DNA of 64,000 nucleotides from Anaeromyces robustus (GCA_002104895.1 MCFG01000141.1:1-64000), one strand, 5' to 3'; shown: positions 1 to 19,332, counted from the stretch's first letter. The notes: a model not told the origin generated them from the sequence alone. Numbers and translations are program-made.

Positions 1-706
1 AAGTGATGTTATCAATGTAGAAATATACGTATCCTGTGGTAAGTAACTTGGTTGATCTATTAGTATATCTGGTAAATGTGTTTTCTTTTTCAAAAATAAA
101 ATTATATATATAAATATATCAATTTTATATATATTTAATTTAATAATTAATATAATATGTAAATTTAATTTAAAGTTATTAAAATAAATTTTTAATATAT
201 TGTTATTAATATTTTTGTTAACTTACATGTTTTTTCACTGATTTTTTGTGTTTATTAGTAGATAATGAAGAGAATAAATACGAGTCATAATTTATATTAT
301 TATAATATTTTCCATTAGGATTATTTCTATCACTAAATACAGATAAACTTGATTTTTCAATTTCATTTCCGTTATAAATATATCCATTAACGTTTTTTGG
401 GATTTCATATCCTCCATTTCCTTTTTGTTGTATTGAATAATTATATTTTTGACATATATTATTATTACTATTATTATCATTATTATTATTACTATTATTA
501 TTATTGTAATATTGATAAGAATTAATAAATTTTCCATTAGTACTATTAATATTTGATCCATTAGCTCCATACATGTTTCTATAATAATTGTTCATAGATT
601 CTCTATATGATAAATCAGCCGGCATTTGACAATAATTATCATTTGAGGTATCATTTATTTGATTTTGATTATACATAAAATTGGATGTATGGTTTGGTAA
701 TATAAA

Positions 707-737
<31 letters not shown>

Positions 738-2561
738 GGAGTACTAGACGCTATTTTTTTAATGGCTGTTGATTTTTCGGTATTTTGGACTAATTTAAAT
801 TTTAATTTTGCTATTATTATTAAACAACAAAAAAGTAAAAATAATAAAGTGAAAAACGTTATTAGTAATACAGATAATGAAATGCATCGTTTCTCTGATT
901 TTGAAGTTTTTTTATCTGGAGTATCTGATGATGTTGTAACTGTTACATAACTTGGATTTTGTTCTAAATCTAATCCTTCTGATGAATTTAATGATGCTAT
1001 GGAAGGATCTTCTTCACCATCATTATTATATGTAAAATTAACAGATGATGATGATTTAGAATTTTCTTTTGAATCTATTGTACTTAAATAAATAGGTTGT
1101 CTATATTGAATTATAATAGAAGTTGGTGTCAAATTAGATGAAGATGAGACTTGATTAGAATATTGTTGTTGTGAAGAAGATTGTTGCTGTGATGTTTGTT
1201 GGGATTGTTGTTGATATTGTTCAGATTGTTCATTTTTATTTTGTTCTGTTCTAACTGTATTTATATTATTATTTATTGTATGGTTTTTAATTGAAAATGC
1301 TAAATTATTTAAAGATGATTCATCGTCAATGGACTCATAATTATTTTCTCTGTTGTTATTTATTGAATGCTCTGTTGAAAAAGTATCTTCATCATATTCA
1401 TAATTATTACTTTTATAATTTTTATTATCATTATCATTATTACTATTTTTATTATTATTACTATTGTTATTATAGTTATTATTATTATCGTTACTATTAT
1501 AACTGTTATTGGCATTGTTATTATTATTATTATTGTTATCATAATTATCAATATTATTTATTAAATTATCATTTGATGTAGTTAGAGGAGACGAAGATGT
1601 TGAAGATTGTGGCTTATAAATTTGTTCAGTATATCCGGGTATAATTTCCATTTCAGAATTTAAATTAATTATATTAGTTGAAGCTGGAATTGTATTACCA
1701 GCAAATTCAAATGATATAAAAAGTGTGCTAGTTGTATTATGACTAGGTAAAACTGATGATGATAAATTAAATATATACATTACTGTTCCTTTACCAATTA
1801 AATGTGGTGATGTTATAGTTAATAAGTGCTTTTTGGAAAGACCGCCACCATCTTCCAATGAAAAAATTAATGAATTAATTGGTAATACTGATGATAATTT
1901 CCATGAAATTGCTACTTCAGAACCTTTTTTATAATTTTCATCAAATAAATTTTAACCAATATATTGATGTAATATAATTAAAAAAAAAAAATCCATAATA
2001 ATAATAATATATTTTAAGTATACAAATTAATTACAATAACAATAATAATTATAATTATAAAAATATGTATAAGAAAAATAATTGTAATAAAAACAAAAAA
2101 TATTTAATATATAATATAAATAATATAATATGAAACATATATATAAAAATATTAGAAAAAATATTAATAACGTCATAATAATTATTAGCTTTTTTTTCTT
2201 AATTTTTATATCATATACAAATTTTTAATATGAAAATTAATTAATAAATTTAACCTATTGTCCATGTCTCATTTGGACCTGGTGAAATTAAATTAAATTG
2301 AAACTGAGGTTCAGAAACATCAGATTCATATGTAGGTATTTCTATAGTGACATTTCTTTGACTTTGATTAATAAAACTTGAACTTGAATATATATCATTT
2401 TCGAAATTAATTTCAGATGAATTGATATTACTTCCATATATTAATTCTAATAAACCAAAATATAAATTAAAGACAAAAGTTATTTTTATTATTTTTAGAC
2501 ATATTTTCTGATTAACAAGTCCAATTATTTTATTTAATAATTTCTTTTTAAAATTTATCAT
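1..2561 (-). CDS. Kre9/Knh1-like N-terminal domain, Asn/Ser-rich single-pass membrane protein (3' partial)
   Basis: Three exons read on the minus strand: 2561-2255, 1923-227 and a tentative 33-1 running off the window. Donors are G|GTTAAA and CAT|GTAAGT; the first acceptor is AAAAAAG|GTTCT. The join rebuilds TWTI-GSEVAISW, giving a run (PGPNETW..GSEVAISW) like the Ig-like N-terminus of Ser/Thr-rich Kre9/Knh1 fungal wall proteins (PF10342-type). Residues about 1-45 contain a hydrophobic, signal-like stretch. Then come the domain (to about residue 200), a Gln/Asn/Ser low-complexity region with (AAT)n codons, one strong membrane helix near residues 450-480 followed by basic residues, and an Asn/Tyr-rich presumed cytoplasmic tail. 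I chose ATG 2561, the first ATG in the frame. The third exon is supported by a TACTAAT branch-site-like motif (about 50-56) before a CAG acceptor at 36-34. Likely a surface or wall-sensing protein; the precise role is unknown. Confidence 0.6.
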
Positions 2562-2588
2562 ATTTAATAATATAAAATTATTATTCAA

Positions 2589-3647
2589 TTTTTATTTTTA
2601 ATATATTATTGAAGTTTGTATTAAATTATATATATATATATACAATATAAAAGAATAAAGAAAAATAAAAAGGATATATATATATATAAATATTTTTTTT
2701 TTAGAAATTGGTATTATTTATTATTTAATAATATTGTTTCATATTTATAAGTATTTTTTTGGAATATGTAAAAGAAAAATTTAATATATATATATATATT
2801 TTTTATTTAAGAATGAAGTTTTTTTTTTTTTTTTTTTTTTCTATGGTTCACTTTTATTTTACTTTTCTATTTTTCTTTTCTTTTATTTGAAAGTTAGTTT
2901 TTGACTTATATTCTATACTAATTCATGTTTAATTAATTACCATTTTATAAGTTTAATCTTTCACCTTAAACTTAATATATCTTTTTTTTTTCTTCATATT
3001 TTACAAGAAGGAAAAAATTAAAAGAAATAAAAAGATTCGATACAATATCAAATTAAAATAATATATAAATATAATAAAGTTTTTATTTTAAAATGTAATT
3101 AAATTTTTTATATGATTAATAACTAATAATAATTTTAAAAAATAGAAAACTTAAAAATTCATCTTATTTTATTATTATTTTAGAAAAAAAAATTTTCCTT
3201 TAAATCTAGAATTAAATGTATATATTAACTTTAATAATTTATATATATTATACTTTATTTATATAAAAATCAAAACTATTTATAATAATAGCATGATTGT
3301 ATTTTAATTTTACGAATTATTAATATTTAAATAGAAACTTTAAAATATTTAAAAAAGAAAATATAAACGTTATACAATCTGATATATATAATTTCAATAT
3401 ATATATATAATTTATTCAAATTATATAGATTCCAAAATTTTATCTAAAATTAGTTTCATAAATGACATAAGAACTAATATTATTTCATTTTATAAATTAA
3501 AAATATTCTTATAAAATTATTTCATGAACAACTTATTATATGATCAATATTTTAATATTTATATGCTCAATAAGTTTTTTTAAAGATCATATTAAAGGTA
3601 AATATTATATCATTATATCACATTTGATACTTTTGTAGTATTTATAA

Positions 3648-3707
<60 letters not shown>

Positions 3708-3940
3708 AATATAGTATTTTTTGATAAATAATACTTAATAATGGGGATTTTTTTTTACTTTATTTTATTATTATTTTATTTTATATTCATTTTTATTACA
3801 ATTTTTATTATTTATTTTAATTTTTTCTTTCTTTTTTTATTTTTTAATTTTTTTTCTTCCTTTTTCTTATTTTATTTTTCATTATTTTAATTTTTTATTA
3901 GTATTTAATATCATTACATACATTTTAATTATACTTTAAT
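2589..3940. other. Intergenic spacer, no gene seen
   Basis: Very AT-rich DNA between two minus-strand genes. It holds poly(T) runs (about 2820-2839), TA dinucleotide runs and a 4-bp (AAAT)n microsatellite at about 3649-3706. I see no open frame with splice signals and no structured RNA. The 3' part is the downstream flank of the Cys-repeat gene and the 5' part contains the promoter of the Kre9-like gene. Confidence 0.6.
3649..3706. repeat. (AAAT)n microsatellite
   Basis: About 14 uninterrupted AAAT units, in the spacer downstream of the Cys-repeat protein gene. Confidence 0.9.
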
Positions 3941-5413
3941 TTAGCTTTTTATTGTAGTTTTTTTAACTTTCTTAACACATGTTGGAACTGGACAGCCTTT
4001 TTTTGTTATAAAAGTGACCTTTCCTCCATTTTTAGTACAGTTACTACTATCATATGAATAAGTTGGACAACTAATTTTAGTTGAAGTTGGTTTAATACAT
4101 GTTGGAACTGGACAACCTTTTTCTGTTTTAAAAGTGACTTTTCCTCCATTTTTAGTACAGTTACTACTATCATATGAATAAGTTGGACAACTAATTTTAG
4201 TTGAAGTTGGTTTAATACATGTTGGAACTGGACAACCTTTTTCTGTTTTAAAAGTGACTTTTCCTCCATTTTTAGTACAGTTACTACTATCATATGAATA
4301 AGTTGGACAACTAATTTTAGTTGAAGTTGGTTTAATACATGTTGGAACTGGACAACCTTTTTCTGTTTTAAAAGTGACTTTTCCTCCATTTTTAGTACAG
4401 TTACTACTATCATATGAATAAGTTGGACAACTAATTTTAGTTGAAGTTGGTTTAATACATGTTGGAACTGGGCAACCTTTTTCTGTTATAAAAGTGACTT
4501 TTCCTCCATTTTTAGTACAGTTACTACTATCATATGAATAAGTTGGACAACTAATTTTAGTTGAAGTTGGTTTAATACATGTTGGAACTGGACAACCTTT
4601 TTCTGTTATAAAAGTGACTTTTCCTCCATTTTTAGTACAGTTACTACTATCATATGAATATGTTGGACAACTAATTTTAGTTGAAGTTGGTTTAATACAT
4701 GTTGGAACTGGGCAACCTTTTTCTGTTATAAAAGTGACTTTTCCTCCATTTTTAGTACAGTTACTACTATCATATGAATAAGTTGGACAACTAATTTTAG
4801 TTGAAGTTGGTTTAATACATGTTGGAACTGGACAACCTTTTTCTGTTGTAAAAGTGACTTTTCCTCCGTTTTTAGTACAATTACTACTATCATATGAATA
4901 AGTTGGACAACTAATTTTAGTTGAAGTTGGTTTAACACATGTTGGAACTGAACAATCATTTTTTGTTATAAATATTACTTTTCCACCACCTTTAGTGCAA
5001 CCAGCAGCATCATATCTATATTGTGGACATTCACGCTTAACAGGAGTTGTTGTTGGACCAGCTCTATTAATACAAGTTGGGGATGGACAATTATTTTTTG
5101 TTATATATTTTATAGTTCCATGCCATTTATAACAATCCTCAATATTATAACGTGGACAATCAGTTTTAACTATAGTTGTAGTTGTAGTTGTAATCGTAAA
5201 TGTTCCAATTTCATTAATACATGTTGGAACTGGACAATTATCCTTTGTTATATATGTTACTGTTCCACCTCTTTGGGTACAACCAGTAGCATCATATTTA
5301 TAAAGTGGACACTCACGTTTAGTTGTAGTTATAGTTAAAGTGGAAACATTTAATATATAAATACTTATCAAAAGTATCAATTGAATAATAAATGATTTTT
5401 TAAGTATAATCAT
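3941..5413 (-). CDS. Secreted four-cysteine tandem-repeat protein
   Basis: A single exon encodes 490 aa from ATG 5413 (CAT at 5411-5413). Residues 1-25 are a clear signal peptide (Lys then an Ile/Leu-rich core). The rest is 11 modules of about 40 aa, each with four Cys in the pattern C-P-x-Y-x-Y-(9-10 aa incl. C)-GG-x-V-x6-C-PVPTC. Modules 1-3 are diverged and separated by Thr-rich linkers; modules 4-11 are nearly identical and match a 120-bp DNA repeat at 4021-4980. There is no membrane helix and no GPI-like tail; the C-terminus is basic (VKKVKKTTIKS). The even Cys count suggests two disulfides per module. I do not recognise a named family. A wall, adhesion or scaffold-like binding role is possible but is inference only. 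Shadow frames in the repeat are not genes. Confidence 0.85.
   Translation of the reverse strand: MIILKKSFIIQLILLISIYILNVSTLTITTTKRECPLYKYDATGCTQRGGTVTYITKDNCPVPTCINEIGTFTITTTTTTIVKTDCPRYNIEDCYKWHGTIKYITKNNCPSPTCINRAGPTTTPVKRECPQYRYDAAGCTKGGGKVIFITKNDCSVPTCVKPTSTKISCPTYSYDSSNCTKNGGKVTFTTEKGCPVPTCIKPTSTKISCPTYSYDSSNCTKNGGKVTFITEKGCPVPTCIKPTSTKISCPTYSYDSSNCTKNGGKVTFITEKGCPVPTCIKPTSTKISCPTYSYDSSNCTKNGGKVTFITEKGCPVPTCIKPTSTKISCPTYSYDSSNCTKNGGKVTFKTEKGCPVPTCIKPTSTKISCPTYSYDSSNCTKNGGKVTFKTEKGCPVPTCIKPTSTKISCPTYSYDSSNCTKNGGKVTFKTEKGCPVPTCIKPTSTKISCPTYSYDSSNCTKNGGKVTFITKKGCPVPTCVKKVKKTTIKS
4021..4980. repeat. 120-bp coding tandem repeat, 8 copies
   Basis: Eight head-to-tail 120-bp units inside the secreted Cys-repeat gene. 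They differ at only a few positions, mainly one codon read as Lys, Ile or Thr before the EKGC or KKGC motif. The near-identity implies recent expansion or ongoing gene conversion. Confidence 0.95.
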
Positions 5414-6240
5414 TGTTAACTGATTTACTGGAATTAAAGTATTATGATTTAAAGTATAATGATTTAATTAAGTTTATTTTAATATTATATATAATATAGA
5501 ATTTCTAAATATTTACTAAAAAAGATAATAAATAATCTACTTTATATAAAAGTTATTTTATATAAATTAATTATAACATTTACTTTAAATTATATAAATG
5601 ATAATGTATATAACAAAATTGAAGAAAACAAAAAGGTTAAAAAAAATTTTTAAATTATTTATACAAATACATATTAAAACATATAATAAATGTATATTTA
5701 TATAAAATTTTATATATAATAATTTAGAAAACGGTATACAAGTAATTATGATTTTATACTTTTTAAATATTAAAAATTACACGCCACAACTGTAATAATA
5801 TAACATAATGAAAAATAAAAAAAAAAATTATATTGTTTTTAATTCTATCTTAATTATTTTAATTTTTTTTTGTATATATGGATGACTAATTATATTAAAT
5901 ATAATATTTTTTAATTAGAGTATGTGTAATATAGTATCAATAAATTGATTTTAATAACTTTAAATATTATTATTTATATATTATATATTAACATTAATTA
6001 TTAATTATTATTATTATGTTTATTTTATTTTATTTTTTTTTTTTTTATAAACTTAAATAATAATACTAAAAATAAAGAAAAAATAATAAAAATTATAAAC
6101 CATATAAGGAAAAGAAAAAAAATGATTTGCACAAATCAAATTTTGTATTACAATATAAAAATATATTATTTAATAAAAAATATGCTAAAAAATTATAAAC
6201 AAATTCTTACTAAAAAATTATAATAAATGTTATAATAATA
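5414..6240. other. Intergenic spacer
   Basis: AT-rich 5' flank of the Cys-repeat gene (promoter presumed just above 5413), with poly(A)/poly(T) tracts. No gene, RNA or distinct motif could be supported. Confidence 0.55.
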
Positions 6241-7590
<1,350 letters not shown>

Positions 7591-7923
7591 AAATAAAAAT
7601 TTTATATTCTATTTCTTATATTGTTTTATTTCTCTCTTTATATATATACATATATTAATTTTAATTCAATGAAAAATTTTATTATAAAAATTTCCTGTTT
7701 ATTATTTTAAATAAATAAAAAAAAAATTATATATATTTAAAAAAATGTATTTAATATAAAATATATATATGTATTAAATAATTTTTTAAAATGATAGTTT
7801 TAATAAATTAAAAAAATAAAAAGAAAAAAAAACAATATTATATATAAAGTTTATATTATATGTATGATCTAAAAAATTAAATATAAAAATAAATTTAAAT
7901 TAAAAGTATTAATATTTTAGTTA

Positions 7924-13472
<5,549 letters not shown>

Positions 13473-14319
13473 CTTTATTTTTAAGTAATTTATAAAACTA
13501 TTATCACTGCTTTTCTTTTTTTTTTTTTTTTTTTTTTTTGAATTATTTTATTAAATATTTTTTTTGAAATGTTTTATAAAAACTTTTTTTTGAATTATTT
13601 TAAAACATTTTTTAAAAAAAATTAGCAAATAATTGATCTAATATGTAAGCTAGGGAATAATACTTTTATTTATTTTATAATATATTATTAATATATGTAA
13701 CTTTAATATTCTTATTTATTATTAATAATATAATGTCTTGAAGTATAATTAAAAATATAGTTATAATTTATTATATTATCAACTTTAATATTTATAATTC
13801 GTATTATTATTATATTTTTTAAATATTATATACTATTAGTTTAGATTTATATGTTAAATATTAAATTATTATTTAAAATTTTAAATAATAATTTAATAAT
13901 TTTGTTTTTTTTTTTAAAAAAAAAAAATTTCTGTTCCATATTGGAACAAAGTCTTTAATTATTGTTTTTTATTTAATCATATTTAATATAATTATTAATA
14001 TTTTGTTATTCATTTTTATTTATTTATTTATTTATTTATTTATTTTATATTATTATTATAACTTTTTTTGATAATTAAAAAAAAAAAATTATTCCATTTT
14101 AAAAATATTATAAAAAGTATAATTTAGATTCCAATTTTAATTTAAAGTTTTTAAATATTTTAATAATTAAATTATTAAAAAAACTAAAAATAATAAGAAA
14201 TTTAGATTTATTAATTATCAATATATATTTTTATATATATATATATTATTATTTATATAATATTTATTCCTAATAAATAAGAATTTAAAAAAAAAAGTTT
14301 TTTTATGAAGTATTCTGCG

Positions 14320-14680
14320 TAATTTTATATTATAAGTTGTCTATAAGATTCTATTTTGGTTATTAAGGGTAAAAAATTTGAAGTGAAGTGTAATTACTCA
14401 AGTCTCATAAAATAAAATAAGATTAATATGAGTAAAACTAAGTTCCAATAATGTGAAATGAAAATTCTTTATTATTGAGTGGTTTCCTTGATAACCACTG
14501 TTTGTATGTGGTTCCATTATTAAGTTAGAGTTAAAATTTTTAAGTATATATGTAAAATATATGAACATAACATATTAAGGACGTCAATACCAAAATGGTA
14601 AGGTATGGAATAATTCCGATATATTCATGTGATAACACTTGATATATGCTTATTTCTATGTGAGATTTAACAGTATAAAT
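14320..14680. other. GC-elevated non-coding patch with hairpins
   Basis: A stretch clearly less AT-rich than its surroundings. It contains a 7-bp perfect hairpin, AGTGGTT-N8-AACCACT (14478-14499), and an 11-bp palindrome GGAATAATTCC, inside a run resembling part of the retro-insertion at 49.8 kb (AAGGTATGGAAT..ATTCCGATA against AAGGCATGGAAT..ATTCCGACA). No open frame longer than about 25 codons. It could be an old mobile-element relic or a structured RNA; neither is proven. Confidence 0.35.
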
Positions 14681-14955
14681 TATATTTTATTAATTTTTTT
14701 GTTAATTATTTTATTTATTTATTTTTTTTTAACTAGAAATACTTCCGATCATGTAATATTAAATAAATAAATAAATAAGTAAATAATATAAGGTTTATAT
14801 ATATATATATATTTCTTTTTTTTATATGAAGAATTTTTTAATACTTAACATAAAAAAAAAGTTTAAAATTATAGTTTTAATACTTTACTTTTTTTTTTTT
14901 TTTATGTTAAGTTTAAAATATTAATAATACATATTTAATCATATTAATGATAAAA

Positions 14956-15103
<148 letters not shown>

Positions 15104-16199
15104 TTTAATATAATAATCATAATACCAAATTGAATAATATATTATAAATTTTCCAAAATTTAAAATATATTGTTTTACTTGAAAAAAGACTTAATATCAA
15201 GTTCACTTAAGGAAAATTATAATAAATTTTTAATCTTAATTTTTTCATGGTGGCAAAAATGTTGAAAATAAAATATTTCATCTTTTATAAATTCTATTAC
15301 ATGTATAAATTTATATATATATATATATACTCTTAAAAATCAAAATATAATTTTTTTATTTATTTATTTATCATTATTAATAATATTATTTTTAATTAAT
15401 ATGTATTATAATATCAAATAATTATATTATAAAGTATTATTATAAATATATATAATATATAATATATGAAATGATATAATAAATACACTTAATTTATTAA
15501 AATAATAAACAATTAAATATATATAAAAATATTATTTTACAATAACACACTATCATTATTAGAGTTTAATTATTTAATATTTAATTCTTAATTATATATA
15601 TAACTATAAAAATATATATATATGATATAAGAATCAAATAATTAAATGATATGAATAAAAATGATAATTTTAAAATATATTCTATATAACATATTTTAAA
15701 ATATATTGATATATTTATAAAAATTATTAATGTAATTAATATTAGATAATCACTAATTATGTATTATAAGAAATATGTAATAGTAGAAAAGAAAAAAAAA
15801 AAAAAAAAAAAAGACATCATCTGTTTTCCCTTTTAATAATAATATATTATTAAAATTATTATTACTACTACTATTGTCATTATTGTCATTATTATTATTA
15901 TTATTAAATTTTCTTTGTGGAAAAAACGCAGTTTAAAAGAATAATAGAAAAAATTTTTTATTTTTATTTTCATAAAATCCAGATATATAAAAATTGAACT
16001 GAAAAAAATGATATACTGAAAATTTAATAAAAAAAATGAAATTTATTATTTACTATTTTATATACTGTTTTTGGACCAATAATAAAATCTACATATATTG
16101 TAAATTGAATAGAAAATGAATATATAATTAAATATTATATTCAATATCGTTGTATATATAAGTTATTTTTAATGAAGTCATATTATTTTTTTTTTTGTT

Positions 16200-16430
16200 A
16201 AGTTTTTATTTTGTGTGTGTGTGTGTGTTTTTCGTTCTTTTTTTTTTTTATTTATTTTTTGTTTTTTTATTTGATTTTATTTTTTATTTTTTTTTTATTT
16301 TATTTTAATTTTTTTTTTATTTTTGTTATGGTTTTTGTTTTTTGTTTTTTATTTTTTATTTTTTATTTTTTATTTTTTATTTTTTATTTTTTGTTTTTTG
16401 TTTTTTGTTTTTTTATTTTACTATATTAAT
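16200..16430. repeat. T-rich low-complexity block with (GT)n and (ATTTTTT)n
   Basis: Begins with a GT dinucleotide run at about 16213-16229, followed by a block of heptamers (ATTTTTT and GTTTTTT). The 72-codon frame across it is made only of Phe, Leu and Val and is not a gene. Confidence 0.85.
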
Positions 16431-17194
16431 TTTAATTTTGTGTAACCCAAGTGAAAGTAAGGTATAGCCTATTTTTATATAAGAAAAAAAAAAAAATAAA
16501 TATTTTTGTTAATTAAATTTAATTTATTATTCAAATATATTATATAATAATAATAATAATAATAAAAAAGAAATAAATTATATATAAAATTGTGTTCAAT
16601 TTTTTTATATTTATAAAATATAAACTATTTTATTTTTTTTTATTTTTTATTTCTTTTTTTTTTAGTAACACAAAATAATAAATTTTAATATTCTTATTTT
16701 TATTTTCTTTTTTCTGTAAAAAAAAAAAAAATAAAAAACAAAAAGGATACTACTTAAATAAATAAATAAATAAATAAAAAAAAAAAAAAAAAAGGATATC
16801 TATTTAAATGTATTAATTAATAATACTATTAATAAAATTAAATTGACTTAATATATATAAACTATATATAACTTGTAAAATAAACAAAAAATCTATATTA
16901 TTTTTAAGATAGAAAAATTAAATAAAATAAATAATTTACAAATAACCAAAATTTTATAGTAATAAAAAAAATATTTTTTTTTCTAATAAACTTAAATTAG
17001 AGGTGTAATTTATAGTACAAATTTCTATATATAGTTAAAAAAAAAATTAAATAAGAAGATAAAAAGTATTTTTTTTTTTTTTTTTACTTTTTTATAATAT
17101 AATATAGTACGGTTTTTTCTTTGATATATAAACTTTGACATTGAATTTAAATATTAATATTCATTTTGAAATTCTCTCTTTTTTTTTTTTTTTT

Positions 17195-17393
17195 TTTTGT
17201 TTGTTTGTTTGTTTGTTGTTGTTGTTGTTGTTATAATTTATCTATTTGGTAAATACATGTTTTTTGTTGTTGTTGTTTTTGTTATTTATCTATTTTTATC
17301 TATTTTGATAATTACATATTTTTTGTTGTTGTTGTTGTTGTTGTTTTTGTTACCTATCTATTTGATAAATACATATTTTTTGTTTTGCTTTTT
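17195..17393. repeat. About 70-bp imperfect repeat, 3 copies, with (TTG)n
   Basis: Three copies of a unit made of a TTG run followed by a TTATCTATTTNGATAAATACAT-like segment ending in poly(T). It lies about 180 bp beyond the stop codon of the ACR3-like gene, in its 3' flank. Not coding. Confidence 0.75.
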
Positions 17394-17575
17394 TTTTTTT
17401 TTTTTTTTTTTTTTGATGTTATAAATAATAATAATTTTTTTCTTTCTTTCAAAATATATTTAATATTTTATATATATATTTATTTATTTAATCAACATAA
17501 AAGTAAATAAAATATAATAGATATATATAAATATATATAGATATATAGATATAATATATATTTAAATAATTAATT

Positions 17576-18631
17576 TTATATTAATATATTATTAACATCA
17601 ATTTTAACTTCATCTAATCCACTTTCATCCAATTTTAATTCAGGAAGTTCACCTTCATATTTATCAGTTTCTTCTAAATTTTTTTGCCTTAATTTATTTA
17701 TAATAAATGATATAATAAATAAAGCTGGTATTTCAATTAAAGGCCCTACAACAAGAGCTAATAATATTAATGGATGATCAGGGAAAGCAATGATAGCAAT
17801 AGCAAGAGCTACTGGTGAATTTCTTGCAAGCGTAGTGAAATTTAATGGAATAATATCTTCTTCCTTAAATCCAAATTGAGGTCCAATAAATCGAACAAGA
17901 ACAAAATTAATGATATAAAATAGAATCATAGGAAGAAGCATTTTTAAAAGCATTAATGGATGATCAAATAATGATCTACTTTCTGCAGCAAACATACAAA
18001 ATACAGCAAGACATAAAAATATAAGTTGTGCTTTATCTGTCCAATATCTGAATTTTTCTAATATACTTTCAATTTTTTCATTACGTTTTTCTAATATCTT
18101 ACTTATTAATGATAATACAAATGGTAAAACAAGTACCAATAATATATTAAGTATAAGTGAAGAGAAATTGACCTCAATACTACCACGATAGAAAATAAAT
18201 ATATAAATGGGCATTAAAAGAATTTGAAGTAATAAATTTAAAGGAAGAATGGATGCTCCTAAATCAATATTACCATTAGTAAAAGCTGTAAAAACTAAAT
18301 ACCAATTGGTACAAGGAGTAACTAATAACATCATAAGTCCAACTTGCATATCAATATTGTTATTGAAAAATATTTTTCCAAGAGCATAAGCAAACATTGG
18401 AGTCCAAACAAAATTGATAATAAAAGCAATAACTGTAAATTTTACATTCAAAAATCCTTTCTTAAATTCTTCTCCATCTACTGATAAGAATACAAAATAA
18501 AGTAATATAATAAGAAAAGGTTTTATGAAATAAACGGATATATCACCAAAGGATGCTGCATATCCTAAGATTAAACCAATAATTGCTGAAATAATAATAA
18601 ATATTGGCTGTAATTTTGTAATTTTATCCAT
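17576..18631 (-). CDS. ACR3 / bile acid:Na+ symporter-family (arsenite-type) transporter
   Basis: An intronless 351-aa frame from ATG 18631, ending just before a long AT-rich 3' flank. About ten hydrophobic helices span residues 8-312, the usual fold size of the BASS/ACR3 superfamily, with a short acidic C-tail (ELPELKLDESGLDEVKID). The motif LLVTPCTNWYLVFT near residues 101-114 contains the Cys-Thr step of a loop characteristic of ACR3-like members, and a segment near residues 264-275 (NFTTLARNSPVALA) matches the second conserved crossover. Family knowledge predicts a membrane exporter for arsenite, or transport of another anion; substrate cannot be set from sequence. The lack of introns beside intron-rich neighbours fits, but does not prove, acquisition from bacteria. 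No arsenate reductase or regulator gene is adjacent. Confidence 0.8.
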   Translation of the reverse strand: MDKITKLQPIFIIISAIIGLILGYAASFGDISVYFIKPFLIILLYFVFLSVDGEEFKKGFLNVKFTVIAFIINFVWTPMFAYALGKIFFNNNIDMQVGLMMLLVTPCTNWYLVFTAFTNGNIDLGASILPLNLLLQILLMPIYIFIFYRGSIEVNFSSLILNILLVLVLPFVLSLISKILEKRNEKIESILEKFRYWTDKAQLIFLCLAVFCMFAAESRSLFDHPLMLLKMLLPMILFYIINFVLVRFIGPQFGFKEEDIIPLNFTTLARNSPVALAIAIIAFPDHPLILLALVVGPLIEIPALFIISFIINKLRQKNLEETDKYEGELPELKLDESGLDEVKIDVNNILI

Positions 18632-19217
18632 GTTTATATCTAATTAATTAAAATTTAAAAATTTCAAATATAAATCTTAATTTTCTTTTGATTTTTTTTT
18701 CTTCTTTTCTTTATACTTTGTATTTAATTTTCTTATTATACTTATATATTTATTTAATTATTACTTATATATATTTTGATATATTTATTATTGTGATTTA
18801 TGTATTTTTTTTTTTAAAAAAAAAAACAACGAAATTTATATAGCATTAAAATATATTCAACTTAAGAAAAAAAAAAAAATGTTGAAAAAAAAACTTAAAT
18901 TTATTGAAATAAATGTGTATTGTTTTAATACTTTATAAACATTTAATAATTAAATAAATATAATTTTTGATTTTTCTGAAGAGTACTGAGATTAAATTTG
19001 GATCGAATTAATCTGCTTTTTTTTTTTTTTTCTTTTTAATAACAATTATAATATAAACATTTAATTTAAATATTTAAATATATAAATAAATATATATATA
19101 TAAATATTAAATATATATGTTCTTTATAATTTTTATTTACTTTTAAATTATATTATAACTGAGGTTATTTTTAAAAAAAAAAAAAAATAAAATAAAAAGA
19201 TAAAACATCTAATATTT

Positions 19218-19232
19218 ATTTATTATTTCATT

Positions 19233-19307
<75 letters not shown>

Positions 19308-19332
19308 GTTATTTAGTTATTTATTTATTTAG

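Noticed and set aside
4006-4959. Secondary frames inside the Cys-repeat gene
   Set aside because: Periodic shadows of the 120-bp repeat; no start context and no sensible composition compared with the signal-peptide-bearing frame.
16211-16429. 72-codon Phe-rich plus-strand frame
   Set aside because: T-rich heptamer repeats; no splice context or sequence complexity.
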